Made by a program: the position numbers and the translations under genes
The notes under the pieces: generated by a model
Databases searched by the model: none
The model's input: only the letters and a program-made list of their open reading frames with translations
What the model was told of the DNA's origin: nothing
Origin: Halobacteriales archaeon QS_9_70_65
GTDB taxonomy: Archaea > Halobacteriota > Halobacteria > Halobacteriales > Haloarculaceae
Length of the DNA stretch: 7,256 nt
NCBI GenBank assembly: GCA_003023535.1
Contig: PXSC01000030.1
Coordinates: 8,247 to 15,502, forward strand
Direction: 5' to 3'
In this document: in pieces, positions 1-6,192 of the stretch
Numbering within the stretch: position 1 is the stretch's first letter
Layout: every line of letters begins with the position of its first letter

Positions 1-2
1 TG

Positions 3-1349
3 GCACCGGCCATCGTCGGGGGCTTTCCCGAGGACGGCCAGGTACCGACGACGGAGATCGCCGGCGAGACGTACGGCTTCTTCCAGGTCGTCGAGATGCT
101 GACCGTCGTCACCATCCTGGCGTCGGTGGTCGCCATCCTCGTGATGGCGCTGTACGCCAACCGGCCGTTCGGGCTGGCGCCCGGTCTCGGGCTGAACGCC
201 TTCTTCGCGTTCACCGTCGTCCGCGGGCTCGGGGTGCCGTGGCAGGTGGCGCTGGCGGCCGTCTTCGTCGAGGGTGTCGTCTTCATCGCCATGACTGCCG
301 TCGGCGCCCGCGAGTACGTCATCCGGCTGTTCCCCGAGCCGGTGAAGTTCGCCGTCGGCGCCGGTATCGGCGTCTTTCTGCTGTTTCTCGGCCTCCAGGA
401 GATGCAGGTCGTCGTCGCCGACGACGCGACGCTGGTGACGCTCGGCAACGTCCTCCAGAGCCCGGTCGCGGCGCTGTCGCTGCTCGGGCTCGCCGTCACG
501 CTCGCGCTGTACGCCCGCGGCATTCGAGGCGCCATCGTCACCGGCATCCTCGGGACGGCCGCCGCCGGCTACGCGCTGACGCTGGCGGGCGTCGTCGAGG
601 GCGGCGTCCTCGACGCCAACGACACCGTCTCGCGGGTCGAAAGCGACGGCCTCGGCTCGCTGCTGTTCGGCGTCCAGTACGACTTCACGCCGCTCGTCGT
701 CGGCTTCATCGACGGCCTCGGCCTCGTCCTCGAGGAGCCGCTGGTGTTCGCCCTCGTCGTGTTCACCTTCTTCTTCGTGGACTTCTTCGACACCGCCGGC
801 ACGCTCATCGGGGTCTCCCAGCGGGCGGGCTTTCTCGACGAGAACGGCGACCTGCCAGACATGAACGAGCCGCTGATGGCCGACGCCGTCGGCACCACCC
901 TCGGCGCGATGATGGGCACCTCGACGGTGACGACCTACATCGAGTCGGCGGCCGGCGTCGAGGAGGGTGGCCGCACCGGCTTCACCGCGCTGGTCGTCGG
1001 GCTACTGTTCGCGCTGTCGCTCGCGGTCGTCCCGCTCGTGCGGGCCATTCCGACCTACGCGACCTACATCGCCCTGGTCGTCGTCGGCATCATCATGTTG
1101 CAGGGCGTCGCCGACATCGACTGGTCGGACCCGGCGTGGGCCATCTCCGGCGGCCTCACGGTCACCGTCATGCCGCTGACGGTCTCCATCGCCAACGGGC
1201 TGGCGGCCGGCATCATGAGTTACCCCGTCGTCAAGGCCGCCGTCGGCGAGCGGCGCGACGTCTCGCCCGGCCAGTGGACGCTCGCGGCCGTCTTCGTCGT
1301 CTACTTCGCCGTCTTCTTCGCGGCCGACGCCGAACTGTTCGGCTTCTGA
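3..1349 (+). CDS. NCS2-family nucleobase permease, AzgA/PbuG-like (5' partial)
   Basis: Integral membrane transporter, most likely a proton- or ion-coupled importer of purines such as hypoxanthine, adenine or guanine. The reading frame is open to the window's left edge, so the true start lies upstream; the ATG at 96 is internal. About 448 residues are visible, and from family length I estimate that roughly 40 N-terminal residues are missing. Family motifs seen: NRPFGLAPGLGLNAFF (159-206), DFFDTAGTL (780-806), and GTSTVTTYIESAAG running into EEGGRTG (about 915-980). These are typical of the AzgA branch (COG2252) rather than the UraA/UapA branch. Long hydrophobic segments alternate with short acidic loops throughout, as expected for a family with about 14 membrane spans. 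The frame ends at TGA 1347-1349. The next gene begins 157 bases later and is probably transcribed separately. Exact substrate cannot be read from sequence. Family assignment is very secure. Confidence 0.95.
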   Translation, partial: APAIVGGFPEDGQVPTTEIAGETYGFFQVVEMLTVVTILASVVAILVMALYANRPFGLAPGLGLNAFFAFTVVRGLGVPWQVALAAVFVEGVVFIAMTAVGAREYVIRLFPEPVKFAVGAGIGVFLLFLGLQEMQVVVADDATLVTLGNVLQSPVAALSLLGLAVTLALYARGIRGAIVTGILGTAAAGYALTLAGVVEGGVLDANDTVSRVESDGLGSLLFGVQYDFTPLVVGFIDGLGLVLEEPLVFALVVFTFFFVDFFDTAGTLIGVSQRAGFLDENGDLPDMNEPLMADAVGTTLGAMMGTSTVTTYIESAAGVEEGGRTGFTALVVGLLFALSLAVVPLVRAIPTYATYIALVVVGIIMLQGVADIDWSDPAWAISGGLTVTVMPLTVSIANGLAAGIMSYPVVKAAVGERRDVSPGQWTLAAVFVVYFAVFFAADAELFGF

Positions 1350-1361
1350 TACCGCCGGGCG
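1346..1361 (+). repeat. Short repeat spanning the permease stop codon (copy 1)
   Basis: The bases CTGATACCGCCGG, followed by GCG, cover the TGA stop of the permease gene. The same 13 bases, followed by ACG, occur at the stop of the next gene (2901-2916), giving 15 of 16 matches. Possible shared 3'-end or transcript-end element; could be coincidence in GC-rich DNA. Confidence 0.35.
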
Positions 1362-1480
1362 TGATCCTTTCGACGTTCCTCGGCGACCGTCGGCTGGATC
1401 CCGCTCAAGTCCCGGCTTCCGAACGGGCCGCATCGGGTAGTGGCCGGTGGTACGAGCCGACGTCGGAACCGTAACGCCTT

Positions 1481-1496
1481 CGGGGCGGTCGCCCCG
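1481..1496. repeat. Perfect inverted repeat upstream of the arylsulfotransferase-like gene
   Basis: CGGGGCG and CGCCCCG form 7-base arms around a GT centre, ending 10 bases before the ATG at 1507. It covers the place where a TATA box would be expected for a leaderless transcript, where only a poor CTTCGGGG sequence is seen. It may be an operator or an RNA hairpin, or a chance product of high GC. Nothing else recognisable lies in 1350-1506: no T-rich terminator and no clear TATA box. Confidence 0.3.
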
Positions 1497-1506
1497 CACG
1501 TGGCGT

Positions 1507-2904
1507 ATGGACGTCCCGCGGCGCCGCGGTCGCCGCCGGCTCGCCCGGCTGGCGGCGGCGGCGGTCGTTCTCGCCTTCCTCGCGCCGGCCGCCTACGCGG
1601 CCGTCACGCCCGGCAGCGCCGACCTCGGGCCCGGCACGGTCGCGGAGCCGGCCGACGAGCGGACCTACGTCAGCATCCAGGGTTTCCACTTCGCCGGCTA
1701 CGGACAGTCGAAGAAGCCCGCCCGGCTCGTCGCCGCCGACGGCGCCGCCGAGCCCGTCTGGCGCTTCGACGGCGGCCGAGACAGTCGGTGGTTCTACGAG
1801 GTCGACCCGCTGCCCGGCGGCACCCTCTTCGTCACCTCGACGAACCCCGACGGCACCGTCGCCTTCGAGTACGACCCCGCGACCGACGAGATCGTCCGAC
1901 GGTACGACCGGCCCGGGCTGATCGACACCCACAACACGGCGTGGCTCGGCGACGGCCGGCTGCTCGTCGCCAACATGCGGGCCACCGAGAACGGCGTCAG
2001 CGACGACCGGCTGTTCGTCCGGAACGTCACGACCGGCGAAACCGAGTGGGAGTGGTACTTCCGGAACCACTACTCCGAGGACACCGACGGCGGCTACAAC
2101 GACGACTGGACCCACGTCAACGACGCCGAGACGATCGGCGACGGCGACCGGTACGTGCTGGCGTCACCGCGGAACTTCGACCAGGTCATCGTCGTCGACC
2201 GCCGGACCGACGAGATCGTCATGCGGCTCGGCGAGGACGGCAATCACTCGGTGCTCAACGAGCAGCACAACCCCGACTACCTCGAACGGGACGACGGCAC
2301 GCCGGTCCTCCTGGTCGCCGACAGCGAGAACGATCGGGTCGTCGAGTACGAACGCGACTGCGGCGACGCCGACCCCCGGCTCGGCGCGGGGACGCCGCCG
2401 GCTGACTGCGGGTGGAAGCTGGTGTGGGCCGTCGACGGCTTCAACTGGCCCCGGGACGCCGACCGGCTGCCGAACGGCAACACGCTGGTGACGGACACGC
2501 TGAACCACCGCGTCGTCGAGGTGACGCCCGAGGGGGAGGTCGTCTGGGAGTTCCACGCCACCTGGGCGCCGTACGACGCCGAACGGGGAGCGGCGGGAAG
2601 TGACGGCCCGACGATGGCCGACCGGAGTGCGGGCGGTCGGGTCACCGTGTCCGGCGGCGCCGACGACTCGCCGGCCTCGCGGTACCGCGTCGCCGACGCC
2701 ATCGCGGCGGCCGGCGCCGAGGAACTGGCGTCGACGTACGGCCACGTCGAGCCGTGGATTCGACCGGCCTGGATGGGATCGTGGGCGTTCCTCGCGGCCA
2801 TCTTCGGCGTGCTCGTGGCGCTGACCTGGGGTGTCGCCGAGGCCGTCGGCCGCCGCGACCGGCTGGCGGCCGCCCTCGACCGCGGTCGCGGCCGCGACGA
2901 CTGA
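1507..2904 (+). CDS. Arylsulfotransferase (ASST)-like membrane-anchored protein
   Basis: A 465-residue protein resembling the arylsulfotransferase family, whose bacterial members move sulfate between phenolic compounds through a sulfo-histidine in a six-bladed beta-propeller. An Arg-rich N-terminus precedes a hydrophobic segment (residues 12-33). A large acidic domain (about 45-400) follows, then a second membrane span (about 424-448) and a basic tail, so the propeller is predicted outside the cell. Residues in ASST-like contexts are H142 (DTHNT), H203 (DWTHVND), R222 (ASPRN) and H254 (NEQHNPDYL). H203 to R222 is 19 residues, against 18 between H356 and R374 of E. coli ASST. Extracellular N-X-S/T sites occur at N173 and N246, and C285/C301 could form a disulfide. 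I chose ATG 1507 over the in-frame GTG 1447 because the added residues look noncoding and the Arg-rich signal region follows 1507 directly. Substrate is unknown; a non-enzymatic propeller is possible. Confidence 0.8.
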   Translation: MDVPRRRGRRRLARLAAAAVVLAFLAPAAYAAVTPGSADLGPGTVAEPADERTYVSIQGFHFAGYGQSKKPARLVAADGAAEPVWRFDGGRDSRWFYEVDPLPGGTLFVTSTNPDGTVAFEYDPATDEIVRRYDRPGLIDTHNTAWLGDGRLLVANMRATENGVSDDRLFVRNVTTGETEWEWYFRNHYSEDTDGGYNDDWTHVNDAETIGDGDRYVLASPRNFDQVIVVDRRTDEIVMRLGEDGNHSVLNEQHNPDYLERDDGTPVLLVADSENDRVVEYERDCGDADPRLGAGTPPADCGWKLVWAVDGFNWPRDADRLPNGNTLVTDTLNHRVVEVTPEGEVVWEFHATWAPYDAERGAAGSDGPTMADRSAGGRVTVSGGADDSPASRYRVADAIAAAGAEELASTYGHVEPWIRPAWMGSWAFLAAIFGVLVALTWGVAEAVGRRDRLAAALDRGRGRDD

Positions 2905-2916
2905 TACCGCCGGACG
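2901..2916 (+). repeat. Short repeat spanning the arylsulfotransferase-like stop codon (copy 2)
   Basis: Second copy of the element at 1346-1361: 13 identical bases over the TGA stop, one mismatch, then CG. The rest of the gap to the glutaredoxin gene (2917-3049) shows nothing I can assign. Confidence 0.35.
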
Positions 2917-3047
2917 CGACTACGTGAATCGCGGCCCGATCTCCCGTCGGATTCGCCTGGATGCATGGACTACTACCGACTCGGGTGTTCACGAATCAGG
3001 TCCGGCGGTACGAGCGGTCTGGTCACCACGGGGCACAGTACCGTCGC

Positions 3048-3057
3048 CCTCTTTATG
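3048..3057 (+). promoter_or_regulatory. TATA-like box for the glutaredoxin gene
   Basis: CCTCTTTATG lies with its TTTA core centred about 25 bases before the ATG at 3079. That is the spacing of an archaeal TATA box to a transcript starting at or next to the start codon. No Shine-Dalgarno sequence precedes the ATG, which fits a leaderless mRNA. This box decides the start codon, because the longer frames beginning at 2965 or 3055 would start upstream of it or inside it. Confidence 0.6.
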
Positions 3058-3078
3058 CCGGCGACGCTACACCCAGTG

Positions 3079-3333
3079 ATGGCATCCATCACGCTGTACG
3101 AGCTGCCCGGCTGTCCGTACTGCGCGAAGGTGATCGACAAGCTGGAGGAGCTCGGCCTCGACTACGACAGCATCGAGGTGCCGAGTTCCCACGACCAGCG
3201 CGAGGAGGTCAAGGAGGTCAGCGGCCAGACCGGCGTGCCGGTCATCGTCGACGAGGCACACGGCGTCGACGGGATGAACGAGTCCGACGACATCGTCGAC
3301 TACCTCGAGGAGACGTACGCAGCCGAGGCCTGA
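3079..3333 (+). CDS. Glutaredoxin family protein (CPYC type)
   Basis: An 84-residue single-domain thiol-disulfide oxidoreductase of the cytoplasm, the normal size for a small glutaredoxin. The redox motif CPYC is at residues 12-15 after the first beta strand (SITLYELPG). The cis-proline loop TGVPVIVDE follows, with P54, and the C-terminal helix reads ESDDIVDYLEETY. The Asp/Glu-rich surface is haloarchaeal. Haloarchaea are known to use gamma-glutamylcysteine rather than glutathione, so the natural reducing partner is probably that thiol or a thioredoxin-like system; this is inference. The start at 3079 is chosen because a TATA-like box sits about 25 bases upstream and the protein then begins exactly at the fold. 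It appears to be a single-gene transcript. Its stop is only 6 bases from the stop of the convergent hemL gene. Confidence 0.93.
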   Translation: MASITLYELPGCPYCAKVIDKLEELGLDYDSIEVPSSHDQREEVKEVSGQTGVPVIVDEAHGVDGMNESDDIVDYLEETYAAEA

Positions 3334-3339
3334 CGCCGG

Positions 3340-4680
3340 CTACAGCGCTCGCTTGTATGCCTCGAGGGTCCGCTCGACGTCTTCCTCGGTGTGGCCGTAG
3401 GAGACGAAGTTCGACTCGAACTGGTTCTGCGAGACGAGCACTCCCTCCTCGAGCAACCCTGGCCGGAACAGCCGGGCGTAGCGGTCGGTTTCGGCGCCGG
3501 TCACGTCGGTACCCTCCGTCGGGCAGTCGCCGTACCGGTCGCAGGCGGGGTCCTGCCGGCAGCCGGCCTCGCAGGGGTCGCTCTGCGGCGGCGTCTCCGC
3601 CCGCGTGAACACGAGCTTGAACATCGAGTCCCGCCCGACGACGGTGTACCCGGGGGCCTGGTCGGCGACGATGTCGGCCAGCCCCGCCCGGAGCTGCCGG
3701 CCGAGGTCGTCGACGTGGTCGTAGACGTCTTCCTCGGCGCAGAACCGCAGCGTCTCCAGGCCGGCGGCCATCGTCACCGGGTGCCCGGAGAAGGTACCGG
3801 CCTGGAACACCTCGCCGGAGGGGGTGAACTCCTCGATGTACTCCGTCTTGCCGCCGATGGCGCCGACCGGGAAGCCGCCGCCGATGATCTTCCCGAAGGT
3901 CGTGACGTCGGGGTCGATACCGAACTCCCCCTGGGCACACCGCAGCCCGCCGACCCGGAAGCCGGTGATGACCTCGTCGAAGATCAACAGCGCCCCGTGG
4001 TCGTCCGTCAGGTCCCGCAGGGTCTCGTGGTAGCCGTCATCGGGGGCGACGATGCCCATGTTGGCCTGGATCGGCTCGACGAGCACCGCCGCGACGTCGT
4101 CGCCGTGGGCCTCGAAGATCTCGTGGGCGGCCGCCTCGTCGTTGAACGGCACCGGGAGGGTGTGCTTCGAGAACGACGCCGGGATGCCGGGGCTCGACGG
4201 CCGGGGGTGGTCGGCGTCGCCCTCCACGAGCGTCGACTCCTGGGCACCGTGGTAGCCGCCCTGCATGACGACGATCTTGTCGCGGCCGGTGACGGCCCGC
4301 GCCAGCCGGCAGGCCGACACCGTCGCCTCGGTGCCGCTGTTGACGAACCGTATCATCTCGACGCTCGGCACGTGCCGGCAGACGAACTCCGCGTGTTCGA
4401 CCTCGATCTCGCTCGGCATGCCGTACATCGGCCCCTCGGCGGCGTGGGACTGGACGGCCGCCTCGATCGGCTCCGGGGTGTCGTGGCCCAACAGCAGCGG
4501 CCCGAGCCCGTTCACCCAATCGACGTAGCGGTTCCCGTCGGCGTCGACGACGTGGCCCCCTTCGCCGCGCTCGACGAACGTCGGATACGGCTGCGGCGCC
4601 GCACGGACCGAGGAGTTGACCCCGCCGGGCAGCACCGACAGCGCGCGGTCGTACAGCGAGTGCGAGACGTCGCGGCTCAT
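3340..4680 (-). CDS. hemL: Glutamate-1-semialdehyde 2,1-aminomutase
   Basis: PLP enzyme that converts glutamate-1-semialdehyde to 5-aminolevulinate, the last step of the C5 route to haem, cobalamin and other tetrapyrroles; cytosolic dimer. At 446 residues it is longer than the usual 425-435. Seen: the opening [19 protein letters not shown], the cofactor phosphate-binding region NSGTEAT (114-120), YHGAQ (143-147), [10 protein letters not shown] (233-242), and the Schiff-base lysine K264 in [28 protein letters not shown] (295-308) replaces the common GTLSGNP form. An insertion of about 23 residues near 362-396 carries C370, C374, C380 and C386, absent from the E. coli protein as I recall it; see findings. 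The start ATG at 4680-4678 matches the family N-terminus and has a TATA-like box 26 bases upstream but no Shine-Dalgarno. It is divergent from tenA and convergent with glutaredoxin. Confidence 0.97.
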   Translation of the reverse strand: MSRDVSHSLYDRALSVLPGGVNSSVRAAPQPYPTFVERGEGGHVVDADGNRYVDWVNGLGPLLLGHDTPEPIEAAVQSHAAEGPMYGMPSEIEVEHAEFVCRHVPSVEMIRFVNSGTEATVSACRLARAVTGRDKIVVMQGGYHGAQESTLVEGDADHPRPSSPGIPASFSKHTLPVPFNDEAAAHEIFEAHGDDVAAVLVEPIQANMGIVAPDDGYHETLRDLTDDHGALLIFDEVITGFRVGGLRCAQGEFGIDPDVTTFGKIIGGGFPVGAIGGKTEYIEEFTPSGEVFQAGTFSGHPVTMAAGLETLRFCAEEDVYDHVDDLGRQLRAGLADIVADQAPGYTVVGRDSMFKLVFTRAETPPQSDPCEAGCRQDPACDRYGDCPTEGTDVTGAETDRYARLFRPGLLEEGVLVSQNQFESNFVSYGHTEEDVERTLEAYKRAL

Positions 4681-4700
4681 ACGAACCGTAGACCGCCCGC

Positions 4701-4711
4701 CCCGAAAGAGG
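4701..4711 (-). promoter_or_regulatory. TATA-like box for hemL
   Basis: On the minus strand the sequence CCTCTTTCGGG has its core about 26 bases before the hemL ATG. It shares CCTCTTT with the box before the glutaredoxin gene, at nearly the same spacing. Weaker than that box, because TTTC replaces TTTA. Confidence 0.45.
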
Positions 4712-4766
4712 TTGTCGTCGCCGACGGTCTCGCCGCCACGGTCCGACCACCGAGTTGTACCATGCA

Positions 4767-4774
4767 GTTATATG
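4767..4774 (+). promoter_or_regulatory. TATA box for the tenA operon
   Basis: GTTATATG is the most AT-rich spot in the hemL-tenA intergenic region (4681-4798), with its core about 28 bases before the ATG at 4799. It should drive the whole tenA-tenA_E-symporter unit as a leaderless transcript. The in-frame ATG at 4772 falls inside this box and is therefore unlikely to be used. Confidence 0.65.
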
Positions 4775-4782
4775 ACGCCGGA

Positions 4783-4798
4783 GGCCGTACGGTCGGCC
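4783..4798. promoter_or_regulatory. Inverted repeat between TATA box and tenA start (candidate operator)
   Basis: GGCCG (4783-4787) and CGGCC (4794-4798) form a 5-base inverted repeat. The perfect 8-base palindrome CCGTACGG (4785-4792) overlaps its left arm. The site covers the expected transcription start, where a repressor would block an archaeal promoter. Comparative genomics has described the ThiR repressor for archaeal thiamine genes, but I cannot match this sequence to a known ThiR site. Chance is possible at this GC content. Confidence 0.35.
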
Positions 4799-5458
4799 AT
4801 GGCGTTCAGCGATCGACTGCTTGAGGTAGGCGCCGACGTGTGGGCGGCACAGATGGATCACCCGTTCGTCCGGGAACTGGCGGCCGGCACGCTCGAGGAG
4901 ACGGCCTTCGAATTCTGGGTGAAGCAGGATTACCGCTACCTGCTCGACTACGCCCGGCTGTTCGCGATCGCCGGCGCGAAGGCCGACGACGAGGCGACGA
5001 TGACGCACCTGCTGGGGGTCGCCCACGGCGTCCTCGACGAGGAGATGGAGCTGCACCGTTCCTTCGCGGCCGACTACGGCATCGACGAGGCCGAACTCGA
5101 GGCCGTCGAGAAGGCCCCCACCTGCGTCGCCTACACGAACTTCCTGCTGCGGACGGCTTACGAGGGCTCGATCGCGGAACTCGCGGCGGCGTTGTACCCC
5201 TGCATGCAGGGATACCTCGACGTCGCCGAACACATGGCCGAGCTGGCCGACGGCGAGCACCGCTACTCGCCGTTCATCGAGACGTACACCGGCGAGGAGT
5301 TCCGCGAGGCGACGGCGTGGTGCCGGTCGTTCGTCGACCGCTGCGGTGAGCGGTACCCGGGTGAACACGAGGCGATGAAGGCGGCGTTCCTCCGGAGCGC
5401 GAAGCTGGAGTACCGTTTCTGGGAGATGGCCTACACCCGCGAGGGGTGGGGGCTGTGA
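4799..5458 (+). CDS. tenA: TenA, aminopyrimidine aminohydrolase / thiaminase II (cysteine type)
   Basis: A 219-residue all-helical cytosolic enzyme of thiamine salvage. The characterised family members hydrolyse 4-amino-5-aminomethyl-2-methylpyrimidine (amino-HMP) to HMP, and more slowly cleave thiamine. Catalytic and pyrimidine-binding residues fall at nearly the same numbers as in Bacillus subtilis TenA: D44 and Y47 (QDYRYL), Y112 (CVAYTNFLLR), nucleophile C135 (LYPCMQGY), Y163 (IETYTG) and E204 (LEYRFWEMAY). All are present, so the enzyme should be active. One departure is YPCMQGY, where PCxWxY is usual. The start at ATG 4799 is chosen because the TATA box lies at 4767-4774 and the family N-terminus (FSDRLLEV) follows directly; upstream in-frame ATGs would add unrelated residues. 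It overlaps the next gene by 4 bases (GTGA) and leads a three-gene operon. Confidence 0.95.
   Translation: MAFSDRLLEVGADVWAAQMDHPFVRELAAGTLEETAFEFWVKQDYRYLLDYARLFAIAGAKADDEATMTHLLGVAHGVLDEEMELHRSFAADYGIDEAELEAVEKAPTCVAYTNFLLRTAYEGSIAELAAALYPCMQGYLDVAEHMAELADGEHRYSPFIETYTGEEFREATAWCRSFVDRCGERYPGEHEAMKAAFLRSAKLEYRFWEMAYTREGWGL
5441..5446 (+). promoter_or_regulatory. Shine-Dalgarno-like sequence for the second TenA gene
   Basis: GAGGGG lies 8 bases before GTG 5455, inside the 3' end of tenA. It favours the GTG at 5455, which overlaps the tenA stop, over the in-frame GTG at 5446 that sits at the edge of this purine run. Confidence 0.5.
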
Positions 5459-6192
5459 GCGACGTCCCCGACGGCTACGAGGCGTACGCGGCCGAGCGGT
5501 CGGCGCCGCGGTTCACCGACTGGCTGCAAGCGCGGTCGGAGCCGGCCTGGAGCGACGCCGTCGACGGCCGGTTCGTCCGCGAACTCGGCGCCGGCACGCT
5601 CGAGGAGACGGTCTTCGCGGACTACCTCGTGCAGGACTACGCCGTCGTCGACGCGCTCGTCGGCGCCTTTGGCCACGCGGTCAGCCAGGCACCGGATATG
5701 GCGGCCAGACGGCCGCTCGTGACGTTCCTGGAGACGGTGACCGACGACGAGGACGACTACTTCCGGCGGACCTTCGAGGCGCTTTCGGTGCCGGCCGAGC
5801 GGTGGCGCGACCCCGAGCCGACGTCGGAGACGGCCGCCTTCTGCGACCTGCTGGGGCGGGCCGCCCACGAGGGCGGCTACGCGGAGACGCTCGCGGTTCT
5901 CGTCCCCGCCGAGTGGGTCTACGAGTCGTGGGCCACCGCCGTCGCCGACGCCCGCGGTGACGAAACATCGCCGCCCAGCGCCGGCGCCGACCTGCCCGCC
6001 TACTACGCCGAGTGGGTCGATCTGCACGCGGTGCCGTCGTTCGTGGAGTTCGTCGCCTGGCTCCGGGGCCAACTCGACGACGTCGGCCCGGCGCTGTCGC
6101 CGCGACGGCGCCGCCGCGTCGAGCGGCTGTTCGTCCGGACAATCGAGCTGGAGGCGGCGTTCTTCGAGGCCGCCCTGGAGGGCTCGCGGTGA
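5455..6192 (+). CDS. TenA_E-type protein (TenA paralogue lacking the active-site cysteine)
   Basis: A 245-residue TenA-family protein. The shared N-terminal block FVRELGAGTLEET...QDY (residues 40-62) matches the preceding gene, and D61 keeps the pyrimidine-binding Asp. Where TenA has LYPC it reads LVPAEWVYESWA (149-160), so cysteine becomes A152 next to E153. PAEW is the mark of the TenA_E subfamily, in which a glutamate replaces the cysteine. Plant TenA_E proteins have been reported to hydrolyse N-formyl-amino-HMP and amino-HMP; whether archaeal ones do is unproven. Also seen: WVDLHAVPSF (187-196, H191 in place of TenA Y163) and the C-terminal ELEAAFFEAA, whose E233 aligns with the TenA catalytic glutamate E204. 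A 6-Arg-rich turn (PRRRRRVER, 216-224) is odd for an acidic proteome. The start is GTG 5455, overlapping the tenA stop as GTGA, with GAGGGG 8 bases before it. A second GTGA joins it to the symporter gene. Confidence 0.88.
   Translation: MSDVPDGYEAYAAERSAPRFTDWLQARSEPAWSDAVDGRFVRELGAGTLEETVFADYLVQDYAVVDALVGAFGHAVSQAPDMAARRPLVTFLETVTDDEDDYFRRTFEALSVPAERWRDPEPTSETAAFCDLLGRAAHEGGYAETLAVLVPAEWVYESWATAVADARGDETSPPSAGADLPAYYAEWVDLHAVPSFVEFVAWLRGQLDDVGPALSPRRRRRVERLFVRTIELEAAFFEAALEGSR
6177..6182 (+). promoter_or_regulatory. Shine-Dalgarno sequence for the symporter gene
   Basis: GGAGGG lies 6 bases before GTG 6189, within the end of the second TenA gene. It is the best Shine-Dalgarno match near any start in the window and fixes the symporter start at a GTG overlapping the upstream stop. 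Confidence 0.65.

Noticed and set aside
412..426. Hairpin-like GTCGTC/GACGAC inverted repeat in the permease gene
   Set aside because: It is made of common Val and Asp codons (GTC, GAC). Such inverted pairs are frequent in haloarchaeal coding DNA and need no special explanation.
239..1474. 411-codon Arg/His-rich frame inside the permease gene
   Set aside because: Out-of-frame shadow of an unmistakable NCS2 permease; the composition is implausible for a haloarchaeal protein.
1447..1506. GTG at 1447 as the start of the arylsulfotransferase-like gene
   Set aside because: It would add 20 residues with no signal-like character ahead of the Arg-rich signal region that begins at ATG 1507.
1350..1506. 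Terminator after the permease gene
   Set aside because: Only a single TTT occurs at about 1368 and there is no T-rich run, so a terminator call is not supported.
2965..3078. ATG at 2965 or 3055 as the glutaredoxin start
   Set aside because: The extension is unrelated to the fold, and the TATA-like box at 3048-3057 lies inside it, so 3079 is the better start.
4616..4798. Upstream starts for tenA at 4616 or 4772
   Set aside because: The 4616 frame runs through the hemL 5' end and the promoter; the ATG at 4772 is part of the TATA box.
4681..4798. Possible TPP riboswitch ahead of tenA
   Set aside because: The gap is 118 bases, the TATA box leaves fewer than 30 bases of leader, and I see no THI-box conserved blocks such as CUGAGA.
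3391..4824. Long open frame (477 codons) on the + strand opposite hemL
   Set aside because: It is the antisense shadow of hemL, kept open by high GC at third positions. Its translation is Val/Arg/Asp-rich low-complexity sequence with no family resemblance.
4037..5368. 443-codon minus-strand frame across hemL and tenA
   Set aside because: It covers two confidently identified genes in other frames. Its translation is Arg-rich and repetitive, as GC-rich shadow frames usually are.
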